Position numbers and translations under genes: made by a program. Source: Mycolicibacterium aromaticivorans JS19b1 = JCM 16368 (GTDB lineage Bacteria > Actinomycetota > Actinomycetes > Mycobacteriales > Mycobacteriaceae). From it: a stretch of 64,000 bases of DNA. The stretch lies in the NCBI RefSeq assembly GCF_000559085.1, contig NZ_JALN02000001.1, forward strand, positions 4,278,001-4,342,000. The letters run 5' to 3'. The notes beneath the pieces were generated by a model. That model made no database searches, was not told the origin of the DNA, and was given only the letters and a program-made list of their open reading frames with translations. Below are positions 45,710 to 55,134 of the stretch, in pieces (positions within the stretch are counted from its first letter, which is position 1; each line of letters opens with the position of its first letter).

Positions 45710-47095
45710 TCAAGGACGCTGCTGGACGAAAACGACGCCGGGGTTCAGGATTCCGGCCGGGTCGAAACTGTGCTTGATCCGCTGCATCAGGGCCAGCTTG
45801 GCGGGATCCTCGAGCTCGCAGAAATAGTCGGCCTTGGTCCGCCCGACGCCGTGTTCGCCGGAGATCGCCCCGCCCAGCGACATGCCAACAGCGAAGATCT
45901 CGGTGAGCAGCTTCTTTCGGGTTGTCGGGTCTTTGCAGAACAGCACGCCGTGCACGTTGCCGTCGCCGGCATGCCCGCACCCGCTCATGCCGACTCCTTC
46001 GGCCATCGCGATGTCGCGGGCCTTGCGCAGGAACTCCGGCATCGATGCTCGGGGCACGACGACGTCGATGATGTCGTCCGCGCCGATCGCCTTCGCGGTC
46101 CAGAACACGTTCTCCCGTGCCACGATCAACCGGCGGGCTGAATTGCCTTGCAGTACATAGGCATCCACCGCTCCCCAGTCGCTGAGTAGCGCGCCGAGCG
46201 CGGCGGCGTCCTCGTCGAGGCGGTCGGTGTGGTTGTTCTCCAGGGCGACGACGAGGTAGGCCGCGCACGTCTCGCGGATGTCCTCGGGAATGCCCAGCTC
46301 CAGCTTCTCGGCGTTGACGATTGCGGCCATCACGACGTTGTCGATGTACTCGACGATCGTGGGGTTCATGCCGCTCGAGATCAGCCTCGGCACGGCTGCC
46401 ATGACCCGGTCGAAGTCGTCGAACGGCGCCAGCACGGTGACACTGTGCGCCAGCCGGGGCACCAGCTTGACGGTGACCTCCGTTGCCAGCGCCAAGGTGC
46501 CCTCCGAGCCGATGATCAGCTGCGTGAGGTCGTACCCGGTGGAGATCTTCGACATCTTGCCGCCGGTACGAATGATCTCGCCGGTGGGCAGGACGGCCTG
46601 CAAACCGAGCACGTTGTGACGGGTGACCCCGTACTTCACCGCCCGCATACCGCCGGCATTGGTCCCGACGTTTCCGCCGACGCTGGACGACAGCTCGCCG
46701 GGGTACACCGTGTAACTCAGTCCGACGCGGGCGGTCTCGGCATCCAGCTCGGTCAGGGTGACACCCGGCTGCACCACGGCGACGTGATTGTCGGTGTCGA
46801 TCTCCAGAATGGCGTTCATCCGCTCGAACGAGATCAGCAGCCCGTCGGCGACCGGTTGGGCCGCACCCGACAGTCCGCAACCCGACCCTCGTGCCGTCAC
46901 CGAAACATGGTGTTCGGTTGCGGTTTTCAGCAGCGCAGCGACCTCGTCTGCGGTGGCGGGCTTGGCGAGGTAGGCGGGACGCTGCGGTGGGATGGTCAGC
47001 GCCTCGTCGTGGCCGTAGTCGTCGGAGATGGCGTCGCCGGTCAGTAGGTGGGTGCGCCCGACGACGTCGGAGAAGAGTGCCGCCAGATCGGCCAT
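45710..47095 (-). CDS. GlcD/D-lactate dehydrogenase-type FAD oxidase
   Basis: A 461-aa protein of the FAD-linked oxidase family: FAD-binding segments RGSGCGLSGAAQP and PGELSSSVGGNVGTNAGG, and a C-terminal domain ending with GCGHAGDGNVHG (metal/substrate His) and GEHGVGRTK. It oxidises a 2-hydroxy acid such as D-lactate or glycolate and passes electrons to the respiratory chain or another acceptor. ATG 47095 is preferred over TTG 47101. The tRNA-Lys terminator separates it from the tRNA gene. Confidence 0.92.
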   Translation of the reverse strand: MADLAALFSDVVGRTHLLTGDAISDDYGHDEALTIPPQRPAYLAKPATADEVAALLKTATEHHVSVTARGSGCGLSGAAQPVADGLLISFERMNAILEIDTDNHVAVVQPGVTLTELDAETARVGLSYTVYPGELSSSVGGNVGTNAGGMRAVKYGVTRHNVLGLQAVLPTGEIIRTGGKMSKISTGYDLTQLIIGSEGTLALATEVTVKLVPRLAHSVTVLAPFDDFDRVMAAVPRLISSGMNPTIVEYIDNVVMAAIVNAEKLELGIPEDIRETCAAYLVVALENNHTDRLDEDAAALGALLSDWGAVDAYVLQGNSARRLIVARENVFWTAKAIGADDIIDVVVPRASMPEFLRKARDIAMAEGVGMSGCGHAGDGNVHGVLFCKDPTTRKKLLTEIFAVGMSLGGAISGEHGVGRTKADYFCELEDPAKLALMQRIKHSFDPAGILNPGVVFVQQRP

Positions 47096-47178
47096 GGCCA
47101 AACCCTAGTCAGCACGGCCCAGGATCAACAGGTCTACGGCACTGGGGCACGAGGGAATTCGGTGGCGTGGCTGCAGAT

Positions 47179-47213
47179 GACAAGAGCCCCGCCCGAGGGG
47201 CGGGGCTCTTGTC
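47179..47213 (-). terminator. 16-bp hairpin downstream of tRNA-Lys
   Basis: Perfect 16-bp arms (47179-47194 and 47198-47213) around a 3-base loop, GC-rich at the top, 4 bases beyond the 3' end of tRNA-Lys. A very strong intrinsic-terminator hairpin, with no long T tract. Confidence 0.85.
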
Positions 47214-47217
47214 ACTG

Positions 47218-47290
<73 letters not shown>

Positions 47291-47455
47291 GTAACCGCGT
47301 CAGCGACAATAACAAACACCAGTGCCGAACATGAAATCCCGCTGGTGGACTCGGCCGGGCCGCTGATCTGCGTAGTCGCCACCAGTCTGGAAGTTCCCTT
47401 AGACTATTGCCAAACATTCCCAGCGTTCGCACAGCTAGCAGGATTTGAGGGCGGT

Positions 47456-48676
47456 ATGTGGCAGGTCGGCTCGCTGAACCGGCCGGGGCGTCGAGCCCGG
47501 CTGGCGGCCCTCGCGATCATCCCCGCCCTGCTTATCGGGCTCAGCGGGTGCAGCAGCGGTGAGTCGGCGCCCGCCCCGGTCAAGGTCATCGCGGACAAGG
47601 GCACGCCCTACGGCGACCTGCTCGTGCCGCAGCTGACGGCGTCGGTCAAGGACGGAGCGGTCGACGTGCCGCTCGACCGCCCGGTGACGGTGAGCGCCAC
47701 CGGCGGGGTCCTGGGGTCGGTGACGATGGTCAACGAGTCCGGCAAGCAGGTGGCCGGCACGCTCAGTCCGGACGGCGTGACATGGTCCACCAGCGAGCCG
47801 CTGGGCTACAACAAGAGCTACTCGCTGAGTGCGCAGTCGATGGGTCTCGGCGGCGTGACGACCGAGAAGCTGACCTTCGAAACGCAGTCGCCGGAGAACC
47901 TGACAATGCCGTACCTGTTGCCCGGTGACGGCGAGGTCGTGGGTGTCGGACAGCCGATCGCGGTGCGCTTCGACGAGAACATCCCGAATCGCCTGGCGGC
48001 CGAACGGGCGATCACGGTGACCACCAACCCGCCCGTCGAGGGGGCCTTCTACTGGCTGAACAACCGCGAGGTGCGCTGGCGCCCGCAGAACTTCTGGAAG
48101 CCGGGCACCACGGTCGACGTCCAGGCCAACACCTACGGGGTCGACCTCGGTGACGGGTTGTTCGGCCAGCAGAACCTGTCGTCGCGCTTCACCATCGGTG
48201 ACGAAGTGATCGCGACCGCCGACGACAGCACCAAGCAGTTGACGGTCCGGCGCAACGGCGAGGTCATCAAGACCATCCCGATCTCGATGGGCAAGAACAG
48301 CACCCCGACCAACAACGGTGTCTACATCGTCGGCGACCGGTTGTCGCACATGATCATGGATTCATCGACGTACGGCGTTCCGTCCAACTCGCCCAACGGC
48401 TATCGCACCGAAGTGGATTGGGCCACCCAGATGTCCTACAGCGGCATCTACGTCCACTCCGCGCCATGGTCAGTGGGCGCGCAGGGATACTCCAACACCA
48501 GCCACGGCTGCCTGAACGCCAGTCCGAGCAACGCGCGGTGGTTCTACGACAACACCAAGCGCGGCGACATCGTCGAAGTCCGCAACACCGTCGGCTCGAC
48601 GCTGCCGGGCACCGAGGGGCTCGGTGACTGGAACATTCCGTGGCAGCAGTGGAAAGCGGGGAACGCCAACGCTTAG
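47456..48676 (+). CDS. ldtB: L,D-transpeptidase lipoprotein (LdtMt2/LppS ortholog)
   Basis: A 406-aa cell-wall enzyme ortholog of Rv2518c. The N-terminus has a basic region, a hydrophobic stretch and the lipobox LSGC (C32). Two Ig-like domains (about 50-145 and 150-250) precede the YkuD catalytic domain with [19 protein letters not shown], catalytic C352. It forms 3-3 cross-links in peptidoglycan and is the main carbapenem target of this class. ATG 47456 with GAGGGCGG upstream gives the lipoprotein signal; upstream codons are not needed. Its stop overlaps the opposing gene by 4 bases. Confidence 0.95.
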   Translation: MWQVGSLNRPGRRARLAALAIIPALLIGLSGCSSGESAPAPVKVIADKGTPYGDLLVPQLTASVKDGAVDVPLDRPVTVSATGGVLGSVTMVNESGKQVAGTLSPDGVTWSTSEPLGYNKSYSLSAQSMGLGGVTTEKLTFETQSPENLTMPYLLPGDGEVVGVGQPIAVRFDENIPNRLAAERAITVTTNPPVEGAFYWLNNREVRWRPQNFWKPGTTVDVQANTYGVDLGDGLFGQQNLSSRFTIGDEVIATADDSTKQLTVRRNGEVIKTIPISMGKNSTPTNNGVYIVGDRLSHMIMDSSTYGVPSNSPNGYRTEVDWATQMSYSGIYVHSAPWSVGAQGYSNTSHGCLNASPSNARWFYDNTKRGDIVEVRNTVGSTLPGTEGLGDWNIPWQQWKAGNANA

Positions 48677-49959
48677 TGCCGGTTGTCGAAATTGCGGACG
48701 AACGACAGCACGCGCGGCGACAAGTGCGGGGGAGTCCACGGTTCGTGGGTTGCTCCCGGCGCCGATTTCACAGCGTCCATACCCTTTTCACCGCCGAATC
48801 GGCCGATCAGCTCTTTGACGGCTGCGACGTCCTCCGCGACAGTCGGATACAGGATGTTGTCGATCTGTCCCTGCAAGGCCGTCAGTTTCGGCTGAATCCC
48901 CTTGACCATGTCCAGCACACTGGGATCGCGGCCCAGCGCGGCGAGTTCGCCGGGCGCCGGCCACCTTGTGCCCGGCTGGTTCGCGCGTGCTGCCATGCGG
49001 TGACGGTCGAGGTGAACGTCCACATGAGGCTCGTCGTGCCGGCGCGCGGTGAACTGGTAGCGCAGCGCGTTGCTTTCGTCGTGCTGCATCCACTCGTTCA
49101 GTTCGCTCAGCCATCGGTAGTCGAACGACGACTCGGCGAGGTCGTGGAACAACGCATCAACAGCCTGGGACTGAGGGCTGTTGTGGCCGAACGTCTTTGA
49201 CGCACTCGCGATCGACCGTTGTCGATGGCTGTGCACAGCGGCGATGACGGCAGCCAGTGCCGAGCCGATCTTGCGGCGGCGCTCGTCGTTGATGCGCTCA
49301 TCGAACGTGGAACCGTGGGTGGTCTGCAAATCGAGGACGACGCCGGAGACGACGTCAGTCAAGATATCGCTCGTAATTACGATGTGCTGCAACGACTCCC
49401 GGTTCACCATCGTGCGCAGGCGGCCGTAAGCCTCGCGGTAGCGCTTGTTCTCGGCATTCGTGAGCGCGCACACCTTGTCGAACGTGATTCCGGTGTCCAC
49501 GGTCGGCCGGGCGCCCGACGCCTGCAGGCTGGCCACCGTCGAGATGGTGCGGGCGTTGATCTCGTCGGCCGGCGGACCACCCTCCTGCAGCCAGCGACCG
49601 CACTCGCGCCGCAGCGTGCCCAGGCAGTGCTTGATCGAGGTGTGCATCGCTGCTGCGGTCATCCGGTCGCGAACATCGGCGGTGCGGTAGTAGTCGAGGG
49701 TCGCCGAGGTCATCGCATGTGCCAGCGATTGGAGGGTCCCGAGAACCACCAGGATGGCCGGGTCGTCGTGTGGCGGGGGATCGGCTGCCGCGGCACCCTG
49801 CCATATCTCCCAGGCGTCGGCGCAGTAGTCGAAGGGGTCGTCAGCGTCGATGGCGTCCAGGGCCGCGCAAAAGGCGTCGAGTCGGTCGGTCCAGATAGCG
49901 AGAGGGCCGGTGTCGCCGGCGAACCCGTTCGATTCGGTGGTCATATCGTGGCCCTGCAT
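48673..49959 (-). CDS. Orphan 428-aa protein, N-terminal domain duplicated in the next gene
   Basis: No known family recognised. Residues about 20-135 form a helical domain with [35 protein letters not shown] and [17 protein letters not shown]. The same pattern is repeated in the gene at 50182-50640. The middle (about 150-260) is helical and basic; the C-terminal part contains [14 protein letters not shown], a His/Asp-rich stretch that might bind metal. No signal or membrane helix, so probably cytoplasmic. GGAGGG lies 7 bases before ATG 49959. It lies in the segment between ldtB and orn where other mycobacteria carry variable genes. Confidence 0.8.
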   Translation of the reverse strand: MQGHDMTTESNGFAGDTGPLAIWTDRLDAFCAALDAIDADDPFDYCADAWEIWQGAAAADPPPHDDPAILVVLGTLQSLAHAMTSATLDYYRTADVRDRMTAAAMHTSIKHCLGTLRRECGRWLQEGGPPADEINARTISTVASLQASGARPTVDTGITFDKVCALTNAENKRYREAYGRLRTMVNRESLQHIVITSDILTDVVSGVVLDLQTTHGSTFDERINDERRRKIGSALAAVIAAVHSHRQRSIASASKTFGHNSPQSQAVDALFHDLAESSFDYRWLSELNEWMQHDESNALRYQFTARRHDEPHVDVHLDRHRMAARANQPGTRWPAPGELAALGRDPSVLDMVKGIQPKLTALQGQIDNILYPTVAEDVAAVKELIGRFGGEKGMDAVKSAPGATHEPWTPPHLSPRVLSFVRNFDNRH

Positions 49960-49993
49960 GCTGCAACCCTCCCCCAGCTAAGCGGCGCAGTTA

Positions 49994-50007
49994 TTACCAG
50001 ACGGTAA
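49994..50007. promoter_or_regulatory. Inverted repeat upstream of the orphan gene
   Basis: TTACC-N4-GGTAA, perfect arms, 35 bases before the 428-aa gene's start. GTCGC-N6-GCGAC follows at about 50027-50042. Either may be an operator; no promoter hexamers were clear in the 222-base gap. Confidence 0.35.
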
Positions 50008-50181
50008 CTCATGTTCGAATGTTTGTGTCGCTCAACTGCGACGAACAGACGAAATCTTTACCGTTTCGGTGTTCGGGAGAGTGAATCGGCCCTCGTAGGC
50101 CGCACTGGGACGGCATTCGAACAGGCTGGTAATGATGGACACCTGTCCGGCCCCCATTGGGGTGGGAACAAATCGTTGGTG

Positions 50182-50640
50182 CTAGGCCGAGAGCTGGTTG
50201 CCGAACTTGGTGGCAACCTGCAATCCAGCCATCGCGGCGGCGCTTCGGGCCTTGACGGTCGCGGGTCCAGGCAAACTTTCGCGCTGCCACCGCTCGCATT
50301 GGAGGCGGACTGCGTTCAGCTCATCGATCAGCGAGGTGTGGATGGCCGAGAGCGTCAGTGGACGGCTGCCGTTCGGTGTGCTGTGGTGATCGCGAGCGGT
50401 CGAGGTGATCGCCGCGGCCAACACCTCAATCACGCCCAGGACTAGAAGCATTGCCGGATCGGTGGCTGAGGGGGGATCGGAGATAGCTGCGCTCTCCCAG
50501 ATGTCCCAGGCGTCCTCGCAGAACGTGTACGGGTCGTCGGCATCGATCGCGTCGAGCGCGGTGACGAAGGCCGCCAGGCGGTCCTGCCAGGCGGCCAATT
50601 GCTGCGAACCGTCGACTTCAGCGAATTCGTTAGCGGTCAT
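50182..50640 (-). CDS. Orphan 152-aa protein, paralog of the 428-aa N-terminal domain
   Basis: No named family recognised. It aligns by eye with the first 140 residues of the neighbouring protein: [55 protein letters not shown]. It ends soon after the shared domain, so it is either a stand-alone domain protein or a truncated duplicate. Its own AAGGGA ribosome site and good codon usage argue for a functional gene. Same orientation as the 428-aa gene, 222 bases upstream. Confidence 0.75.
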   Translation of the reverse strand: MTANEFAEVDGSQQLAAWQDRLAAFVTALDAIDADDPYTFCEDAWDIWESAAISDPPSATDPAMLLVLGVIEVLAAAITSTARDHHSTPNGSRPLTLSAIHTSLIDELNAVRLQCERWQRESLPGPATVKARSAAAMAGLQVATKFGNQLSA

Positions 50641-50940
50641 TACTCGGGTCCCTTCGCGATATGCGTCCCCCCGGACGCCAAGCTGTTGTATTGGCCTGTA
50701 CCCCCTTGTGAAGCCTTTGAATCATCAATCTTTGCCAGAGGTCAGGCGAGCGCAGTGGGTCCGGCCACCGCGTGGATCCATCCGTTGCGGCAATGAGGCC
50801 TCGCGCCGACCGCTCAGAAACCATGCTTGGTGATTAGTGAACTATTAGCTCACTCGTAACCGGTCGGCCTGCGCTCCCGTAACCAAGCGGCCGGGAGTGA
50901 ATGTTGATGGCGCGTCCGGCGCCGCCGAAACCTTGCGGCG
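50641..50940. other. 300-base gap without a recognised gene
   Basis: Between the 152-aa orphan gene and the small secreted protein gene. Base composition is less GC-rich around 50690-50740 and 50820-50860 and probably holds the minus-strand promoter of the orphan gene (CTTCAC, 17 bases, TACAAC is a weak candidate). Reading frames here lack coding features. Confidence 0.4.
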
Positions 50941-51276
50941 TCAGGGCTGATAGCCGGGAACGAGCAGCTGCCCCGGGTAGTTGACGTACAAGGCCAAGCA
51001 GGCGAGGTTGTGCCTGCAGCCGATGATTGCCCCGGCGTCGGGCGCGGCGCCGACGACTTGGTTGGCCCGCGACGGCAGATTGCAGTTCACGACGTAGGGG
51101 TTCAGCGGGACGATCCCGTTGACGCACGGTTGCGGGCCGCTGGCGATCTGGCTGGCCGGCGGGTTGAACGAGCTGAACCCCAGGCCCAGCACGGCGGTGC
51201 CGATTCCGAGGACGGCCACCGCGAGCGCACGTCCAGATTTGCCGCGGTTGTTCTTCGTCATCTGGTGTGACTTCAT
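50941..51276 (-). CDS. Small secreted Cys-containing protein
   Basis: A 111-aa protein with a basic start, a hydrophobic signal/anchor (about 16-37) and a secreted part with four Cys: PQPCVNG, NPYVVNCNLPS, IIGCRHNLAC. The segment NPYVVNCNLP recurs as NPKVASCNLP in the small membrane protein at 59292-59501, suggesting a shared envelope motif. The frame is open to 51399, but the leader begins at ATG 51276 (or ATG 51261). Function unknown. Confidence 0.72.
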   Translation of the reverse strand: MKSHQMTKNNRGKSGRALAVAVLGIGTAVLGLGFSSFNPPASQIASGPQPCVNGIVPLNPYVVNCNLPSRANQVVGAAPDAGAIIGCRHNLACLALYVNYPGQLLVPGYQP

Positions 51277-51451
51277 CGTCAAAACTCGCTCTCTATGGAG
51301 TGAGCACCCGATCACGCTGACCGGACACTCAGTAGCTATTCGGAGCCGCATGCCCGCCGGATTGGTCCGGGACGGATTGCGAAGCAAGCACTGCGTCACC
51401 GGCTTGGGCGGGCTGCCCGCAGTTCGGGAGCTTGCGCTTCGCCGTTCAGCG

Positions 51452-51583
51452 CTACGACCGCACGAGCGCAGCCTGTAACTCCTCGCGATGATCGTCGCTC
51501 ACCAATCCTTGCTGCACGTCGCGTTCAATGCTGGCAATCAATTGGGCAACGTTGGCATCGCGGGTACGTCCTGAGGCTCTCAT
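51452..51583 (-). CDS. Possible 43-aa soluble peptide
   Basis: Frame of 43 codons starting MRASGRTRDANVAQLIASIE and ending ALVRS, with GGAG 7 bases before the ATG. It reads as one charged amphipathic helix. Codon usage is mixed (ATT, TTA, CAT), so this is tentative. A perfect 7-2-7 palindrome (GCTGTAG/CTACAGC, 51644-51659) lies about 60 bases upstream. The rest of 51277-51690 shows nothing else. Confidence 0.35.
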   Translation of the reverse strand: MRASGRTRDANVAQLIASIERDVQQGLVSDDHREELQAALVRS

Positions 51584-51694
51584 TCCACATCTCCGGCCTC
51601 GGCCAACGGGGCTTTCCAGCCTGCGTTCGGATGATGCGGAACGGCTGTAGGGCTACAGCAAGGTTGCGATGAGAGCGCAAGCTGCTCACCCATG

Positions 51695-51726
51695 AAAAAA
51701 GTCAGGCCCCGAAATCGGGGCCTGAC
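51695..51726 (-). terminator. Intrinsic terminator of tRNA-His
   Basis: A 12-bp stem (51701-51712 with 51715-51726, two-base loop) followed on the minus strand by six T residues (51695-51700), 6 bases past the tRNA 3' end. A textbook rho-independent terminator. Confidence 0.93.
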
Positions 51727-51732
51727 CTGCAG

Positions 51733-51806
51733 GGTGGCTGACGGGACTCGAACCCGCGACAGCCAGGATCACAACCTGGTGCTCTACCAACTGAACTACA
51801 GCCACC
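51733..51806 (-). tRNA. tRNA-His (anticodon GTG)
   Basis: A 74-nt cloverleaf including the extra G(-1) that pairs with C73, diagnostic of tRNA-His. Acceptor GTGGCTG/CAGCCAC; anticodon loop TTGTGAT inside CCAGG/CCTGG; T-arm GGGTTCGAGTCCC. Located just downstream of orn on the same strand. Confidence 0.95.
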
Positions 51807-51848
51807 ATCGCTGCGGACCGTCAGAAGGCGGCAGCAGCGTCGTCGATA

Positions 51849-52484
51849 CTAGCTGTTGTCGGCCTCTCCAGCCGAATCCGTTTCGCCCGGGGCGTCGAGC
51901 TCGGCCGCCGCAGCGGCAATCTCGCTGGTAGACGGCCCTGGCTGGGGGACGAACGCGGTGCGTCGGTAGTACTTCAGCTCGCGGATCGACTCCTGGATGT
52001 CGGCCAGTGCCCGGTGGGCGAGCCCCTTTTCGGGCTGGCCGTAATAGATCCGCGGATACCAGCGCCGGCACAGCTCCTTGATCGAGCTGACGTCGATCAT
52101 CCGGTAGTGCAAGTAGTTGTCGAGCGTCGGCATGTCCCGCGCGATGAACCCGCGGTCGGTGGCTATCGAATTGCCGGCCAGTGGCGCGGTCTTGGCCTGC
52201 TTCACATGGGAGCGGATGTACTCCATCACGAGTTCCTCGGCGGCAGGCACGTCGATGACCGACGCGCGGACTTCCTCGGTGAGCCCGGACCTGCTGTGCA
52301 TCTGGGTGACGACCTCGACCATTCCGTCCAGTGACTCGTCGTCGGCATGGATCACGACGTCGATGCCCTCGCCGAGGACGTTGAGCTCGGCATCGGTCAC
52401 CAGGGCGGCGATCTCGATGAGCTTGTCGGTCCGCAGATCGAGGCCGGTCATCTCGCAGTCGATCCACACCAATTCTTCACGCAC
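51849..52484 (-). CDS. orn: Oligoribonuclease
   Basis: A 211-aa DEDDh 3'-5' exoribonuclease, ortholog of Rv2511: [10 protein letters not shown] (first Asp/Glu), [18 protein letters not shown], and HRALADI with the general-base His and last Asp. It degrades 2-5 nt RNAs, including pGpG from c-di-GMP turnover. The frame is open to 52712, but GTG 52484 gives the family N-terminus ([11 protein letters not shown]). A C-terminal Ala/Glu tail of about 25 aa is species-variable. Divergent from the HerA-like gene, 75 bases. Confidence 0.96.
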   Translation of the reverse strand: MREELVWIDCEMTGLDLRTDKLIEIAALVTDAELNVLGEGIDVVIHADDESLDGMVEVVTQMHSRSGLTEEVRASVIDVPAAEELVMEYIRSHVKQAKTAPLAGNSIATDRGFIARDMPTLDNYLHYRMIDVSSIKELCRRWYPRIYYGQPEKGLAHRALADIQESIRELKYYRRTAFVPQPGPSTSEIAAAAAELDAPGETDSAGEADNS

Positions 52485-52559
52485 AGCGCTCAACCCTAAG
52501 CCCCCGCCGGCTTGTAGTGTCGTAGCGGCCATCACACCGAGCGACCACGGAGGCGGCCG

Positions 52560-54131
52560 ATGAGCAGCGAATCGACGACGACCCCTGCCCAGCAGATAGC
52601 CGCGGGGTACGCGACCACAGGGGCAACACTCGATCTCGGCTCGGTCGTCATCGATGGCGCGGTCGATCCGGCGGCGCAGGTCCGCATCCCGCTTGCCATG
52701 ATGAACCGCCACGGCCTGGTCGCCGGGGCAACCGGCACCGGTAAGACCAAGACGCTGCAGGTGATCGCCGAACAGTTGTCGGTTGCCGGGGTACCGGTGA
52801 TGATGGCCGACGTCAAAGGTGACCTGTCCGGTTTGTCGCGGCCGGGGGAGTCCAGTGACCGCACCCTGCAGCGCGCCAAGGACACCGGCGACGGCGGCTG
52901 GGTGGGCGCGCCGTTCCCCGTCGAGTTCCTTTCGCTGGGCACCGGCGGCATCGGCGTCCCGGTGCGCGCCACGATTTCGGCGTTTGGGCCCATCCTGCTG
53001 TCAAAGGTGTTGGGGCTCAATGCCACTCAGGAGTCCACGCTCGGACTGATTTTCCACTGGGCCGACCAGCAAGGGCTGCCGTTGCTGGACCTGAAAGATC
53101 TGCGGTCGGTGATCACCTACCTGACCAGTGACGAGGGCAAGGAGACTCTGAAGACCATCGGCGGGGTGTCCGCCCAGACTGCGGGTGTCATTCTGCGTGC
53201 ACTGGTCAACCTCGAGGCCGAGGGCGGTGACACCTTCTTCGGGGAGCCCGAGATCGACCCCGCCGATCTGCTGCGCGTCGATGCGCAGGGCCGGGGTGTG
53301 ATCACCCTGCTCGAGCTCGGCGACCAGGCCGCGCGGCCGGTGATGTTCTCGACATTCCTGATGTGGGTGCTCGCTGATCTGTTCACCTACCTGCCGGAGG
53401 TCGGTGACGTCGACAAGCCCAAGCTGGTGTTCTTCTTCGACGAGGCGCATCTGTTGTTCACCGATGCGTCCAAAGCGTTCCTGCAGCAGGTCGAGCAGAC
53501 GGTCAAACTGATCCGCTCCAAGGGTGTCGGGGTGTTCTTCTGCACCCAGCTTCCCACCGATGTGCCCAACAACGTGCTGTCGCAACTGGGTGCCCGCATC
53601 CAGCACGCGCTGCGGGCGTTCACACCGGATGACCAGAAGGCGCTGTCGAAGACGGTGCGCACGTATCCCAAGACCCAGTTCTACGATCTGGAAACGGATT
53701 TGACGTCATTGGGCATCGGCGAGGCCATCGTCACGGTGCTCTCCGAGCGCGGCGCTCCGACTCCGGTGGCGTGGACTCGGCTGCGTCCGCCGCACTCGCT
53801 GATGGACACCATCGGCCCCGACGCGATCAAGGCTGCGGCGCAGTCGAGTCCGCTGTTCGCCAAGTACGGCCAGACCGTCGACCGCGAATCTGCCTACGAG
53901 ATGCTGGCGACGAAACTCGCGCCGCCGCCTCAGGAGCCCGTCGACCTGCCGCCGCTACTGCCCACCGGAATCGACCTGCCGCCGATGCCCAAGCCGCAGA
54001 AGGCCGAGCCCGGCGTGCTCGATCAGGTGATGAACAGCCCGGCTTTCAAGAGTGCGATGCGTTCGGCGGGCACCGTGATCGGACGCGAGATCACCCGAAG
54101 CATCTTCGGGACCGGCCGCCGGAGGCGCTAG
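52560..54131 (+). CDS. HerA-like DUF853 ATPase (Rv2510c ortholog)
   Basis: A 523-aa FtsK/HerA-superfamily ATPase: Walker A GATGTGKT (56-63), Walker [12 protein letters not shown] (about 288-299), and an Arg/Gln sensor region [11 protein letters not shown]. The C-terminus (about 450-523) is Pro-rich then basic, ending GTGRRRR. Relatives (YjgR) are predicted hexameric DNA-translocating or helicase-like motors; the role in mycobacteria is unknown. GGAGG before the ATG. Confidence 0.9.
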   Translation: MSSESTTTPAQQIAAGYATTGATLDLGSVVIDGAVDPAAQVRIPLAMMNRHGLVAGATGTGKTKTLQVIAEQLSVAGVPVMMADVKGDLSGLSRPGESSDRTLQRAKDTGDGGWVGAPFPVEFLSLGTGGIGVPVRATISAFGPILLSKVLGLNATQESTLGLIFHWADQQGLPLLDLKDLRSVITYLTSDEGKETLKTIGGVSAQTAGVILRALVNLEAEGGDTFFGEPEIDPADLLRVDAQGRGVITLLELGDQAARPVMFSTFLMWVLADLFTYLPEVGDVDKPKLVFFFDEAHLLFTDASKAFLQQVEQTVKLIRSKGVGVFFCTQLPTDVPNNVLSQLGARIQHALRAFTPDDQKALSKTVRTYPKTQFYDLETDLTSLGIGEAIVTVLSERGAPTPVAWTRLRPPHSLMDTIGPDAIKAAAQSSPLFAKYGQTVDRESAYEMLATKLAPPPQEPVDLPPLLPTGIDLPPMPKPQKAEPGVLDQVMNSPAFKSAMRSAGTVIGREITRSIFGTGRRRR

Positions 54132-54135
54132 GCGC

Positions 54136-54192
54136 CGAGATCGACGCCAGCGTGACGGTTACTCGATCTTGTCCACGCTCACGTCGATCTCG
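54136..54192. repeat. Long imperfect inverted repeat between convergent genes
   Basis: 19-base arms (54136-54154 and 54174-54192) match at 17 positions around a 19-base loop, placed between the HerA-like stop and the cmrA stop. It starts with CGAGATCGACG and ends with CGTCGATCTCG. It is probably a bidirectional terminator or intergenic repeat element. The rest of the gap to 54253 is short GAGAGCGC-like repetition. Confidence 0.6.
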
Positions 54193-54253
54193 ATGAAGAG
54201 CTGCCGCGCGGATAGGCCGAGGCGCGCGCCGAGAGCGCGAGAGCGCGAGGAAG

Positions 54254-55060
54254 CTACTCGCCGCCCAGCTTCTTGTAGACCGCACCGACGATGGGCGTGA
54301 CGATCGAGCGCGGCGCGTACCCCGCCGCCACCGACATCGCCTTGGACGTCAGCCCGGGCACCACCCGCATCTTGTTGTGCTCCAAGCCATCCAGCGAGAT
54401 CCGTGCCGTGTACTCGGTGTTGATCCACAGGAAGTCGGGGATCAGCCGCTCCACGAGTGACTGCTCGGCCTCGTCGGGCAGCTCGGTGCGCACCGGCCCC
54501 GGCGCCAGCACGGTCACGTGCACTCCGGCACCCTTCAGTTCGCCGCGCAGCGACTCACTGAACGTGTTCGCGAACGCCTTGGTCGCGGCGTAGGTGGCGT
54601 TGTTCGGGATCGGCGAGTTACCGGCGGCCGAGCCCGAGATCAGGATGCCGCCGGCCTTGCGGGCGACCATCCGCGGCAGCACCGCGAGCACCAGATCGTG
54701 CACACCGAGAACGTTGAGCTGGACCTGTGCTCGCTCGGCCGCCGGATCGAGTTTCGCAACGGGTCCGAAAGTAGCGGTGCCCGCATTGGCGCACAGAATC
54801 GAGATCTCGCGGCCGGCCAGCTCGTCGGCGAACGCGGCCCGCGCGTCGGGATCTGCGAGATCGACCGCGCGCACCTCGACGTTGACGCGGTAGCGCTCGG
54901 TGAGTCGCGCGGCCAGCTCGGCCAGCACCTCGCCGCGGCGCGCGGTGATGATCAGGTGGTGGCCGCGGGCGGCGAGTTCGGTGGCCAGCGCCTCACCGAT
55001 GCCTTGCGAGGCACCGGTGACGACGGCTCTGCTGTCCGGAGAGGGTGCGGGTACTGGCAT
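54254..55060 (-). CDS. cmrA: Mycolate beta-keto reductase (Rv2509 ortholog)
   Basis: A 268-aa SDR: TGASQGIG (15-22), NAG at 92-94, catalytic S142/S144 region, Y157 and K161 in YAATK. The C-terminal extension (IPDFLWINTEYTARISLDG to the end) is typical of CmrA. It reduces the beta-keto group of freshly condensed mycolic acids to the mature beta-hydroxy form. The position after Rv2510c matches M. tuberculosis. Divergent from the Atg22-like gene. Confidence 0.92.
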   Translation of the reverse strand: MPVPAPSPDSRAVVTGASQGIGEALATELAARGHHLIITARRGEVLAELAARLTERYRVNVEVRAVDLADPDARAAFADELAGREISILCANAGTATFGPVAKLDPAAERAQVQLNVLGVHDLVLAVLPRMVARKAGGILISGSAAGNSPIPNNATYAATKAFANTFSESLRGELKGAGVHVTVLAPGPVRTELPDEAEQSLVERLIPDFLWINTEYTARISLDGLEHNKMRVVPGLTSKAMSVAAGYAPRSIVTPIVGAVYKKLGGE

Positions 55061-55134
55061 GCGGCAATCGTAGGGGGCTCAGGTTCCGGTGGGCAGGAGC
55101 GCTAGCGACTCGGGGAGTGGATAGGGTGGCCCGC

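Noticed and set aside
47179..47213. Riboswitch or regulatory RNA near tRNA-Lys
   Set aside because: The simple perfect hairpin directly after the tRNA is best explained as its terminator.
51692..51931. Short plus-strand frame across tRNA-His and the orn 3' end
   Set aside because: It covers the terminator and the antisense of a clear tRNA-His.
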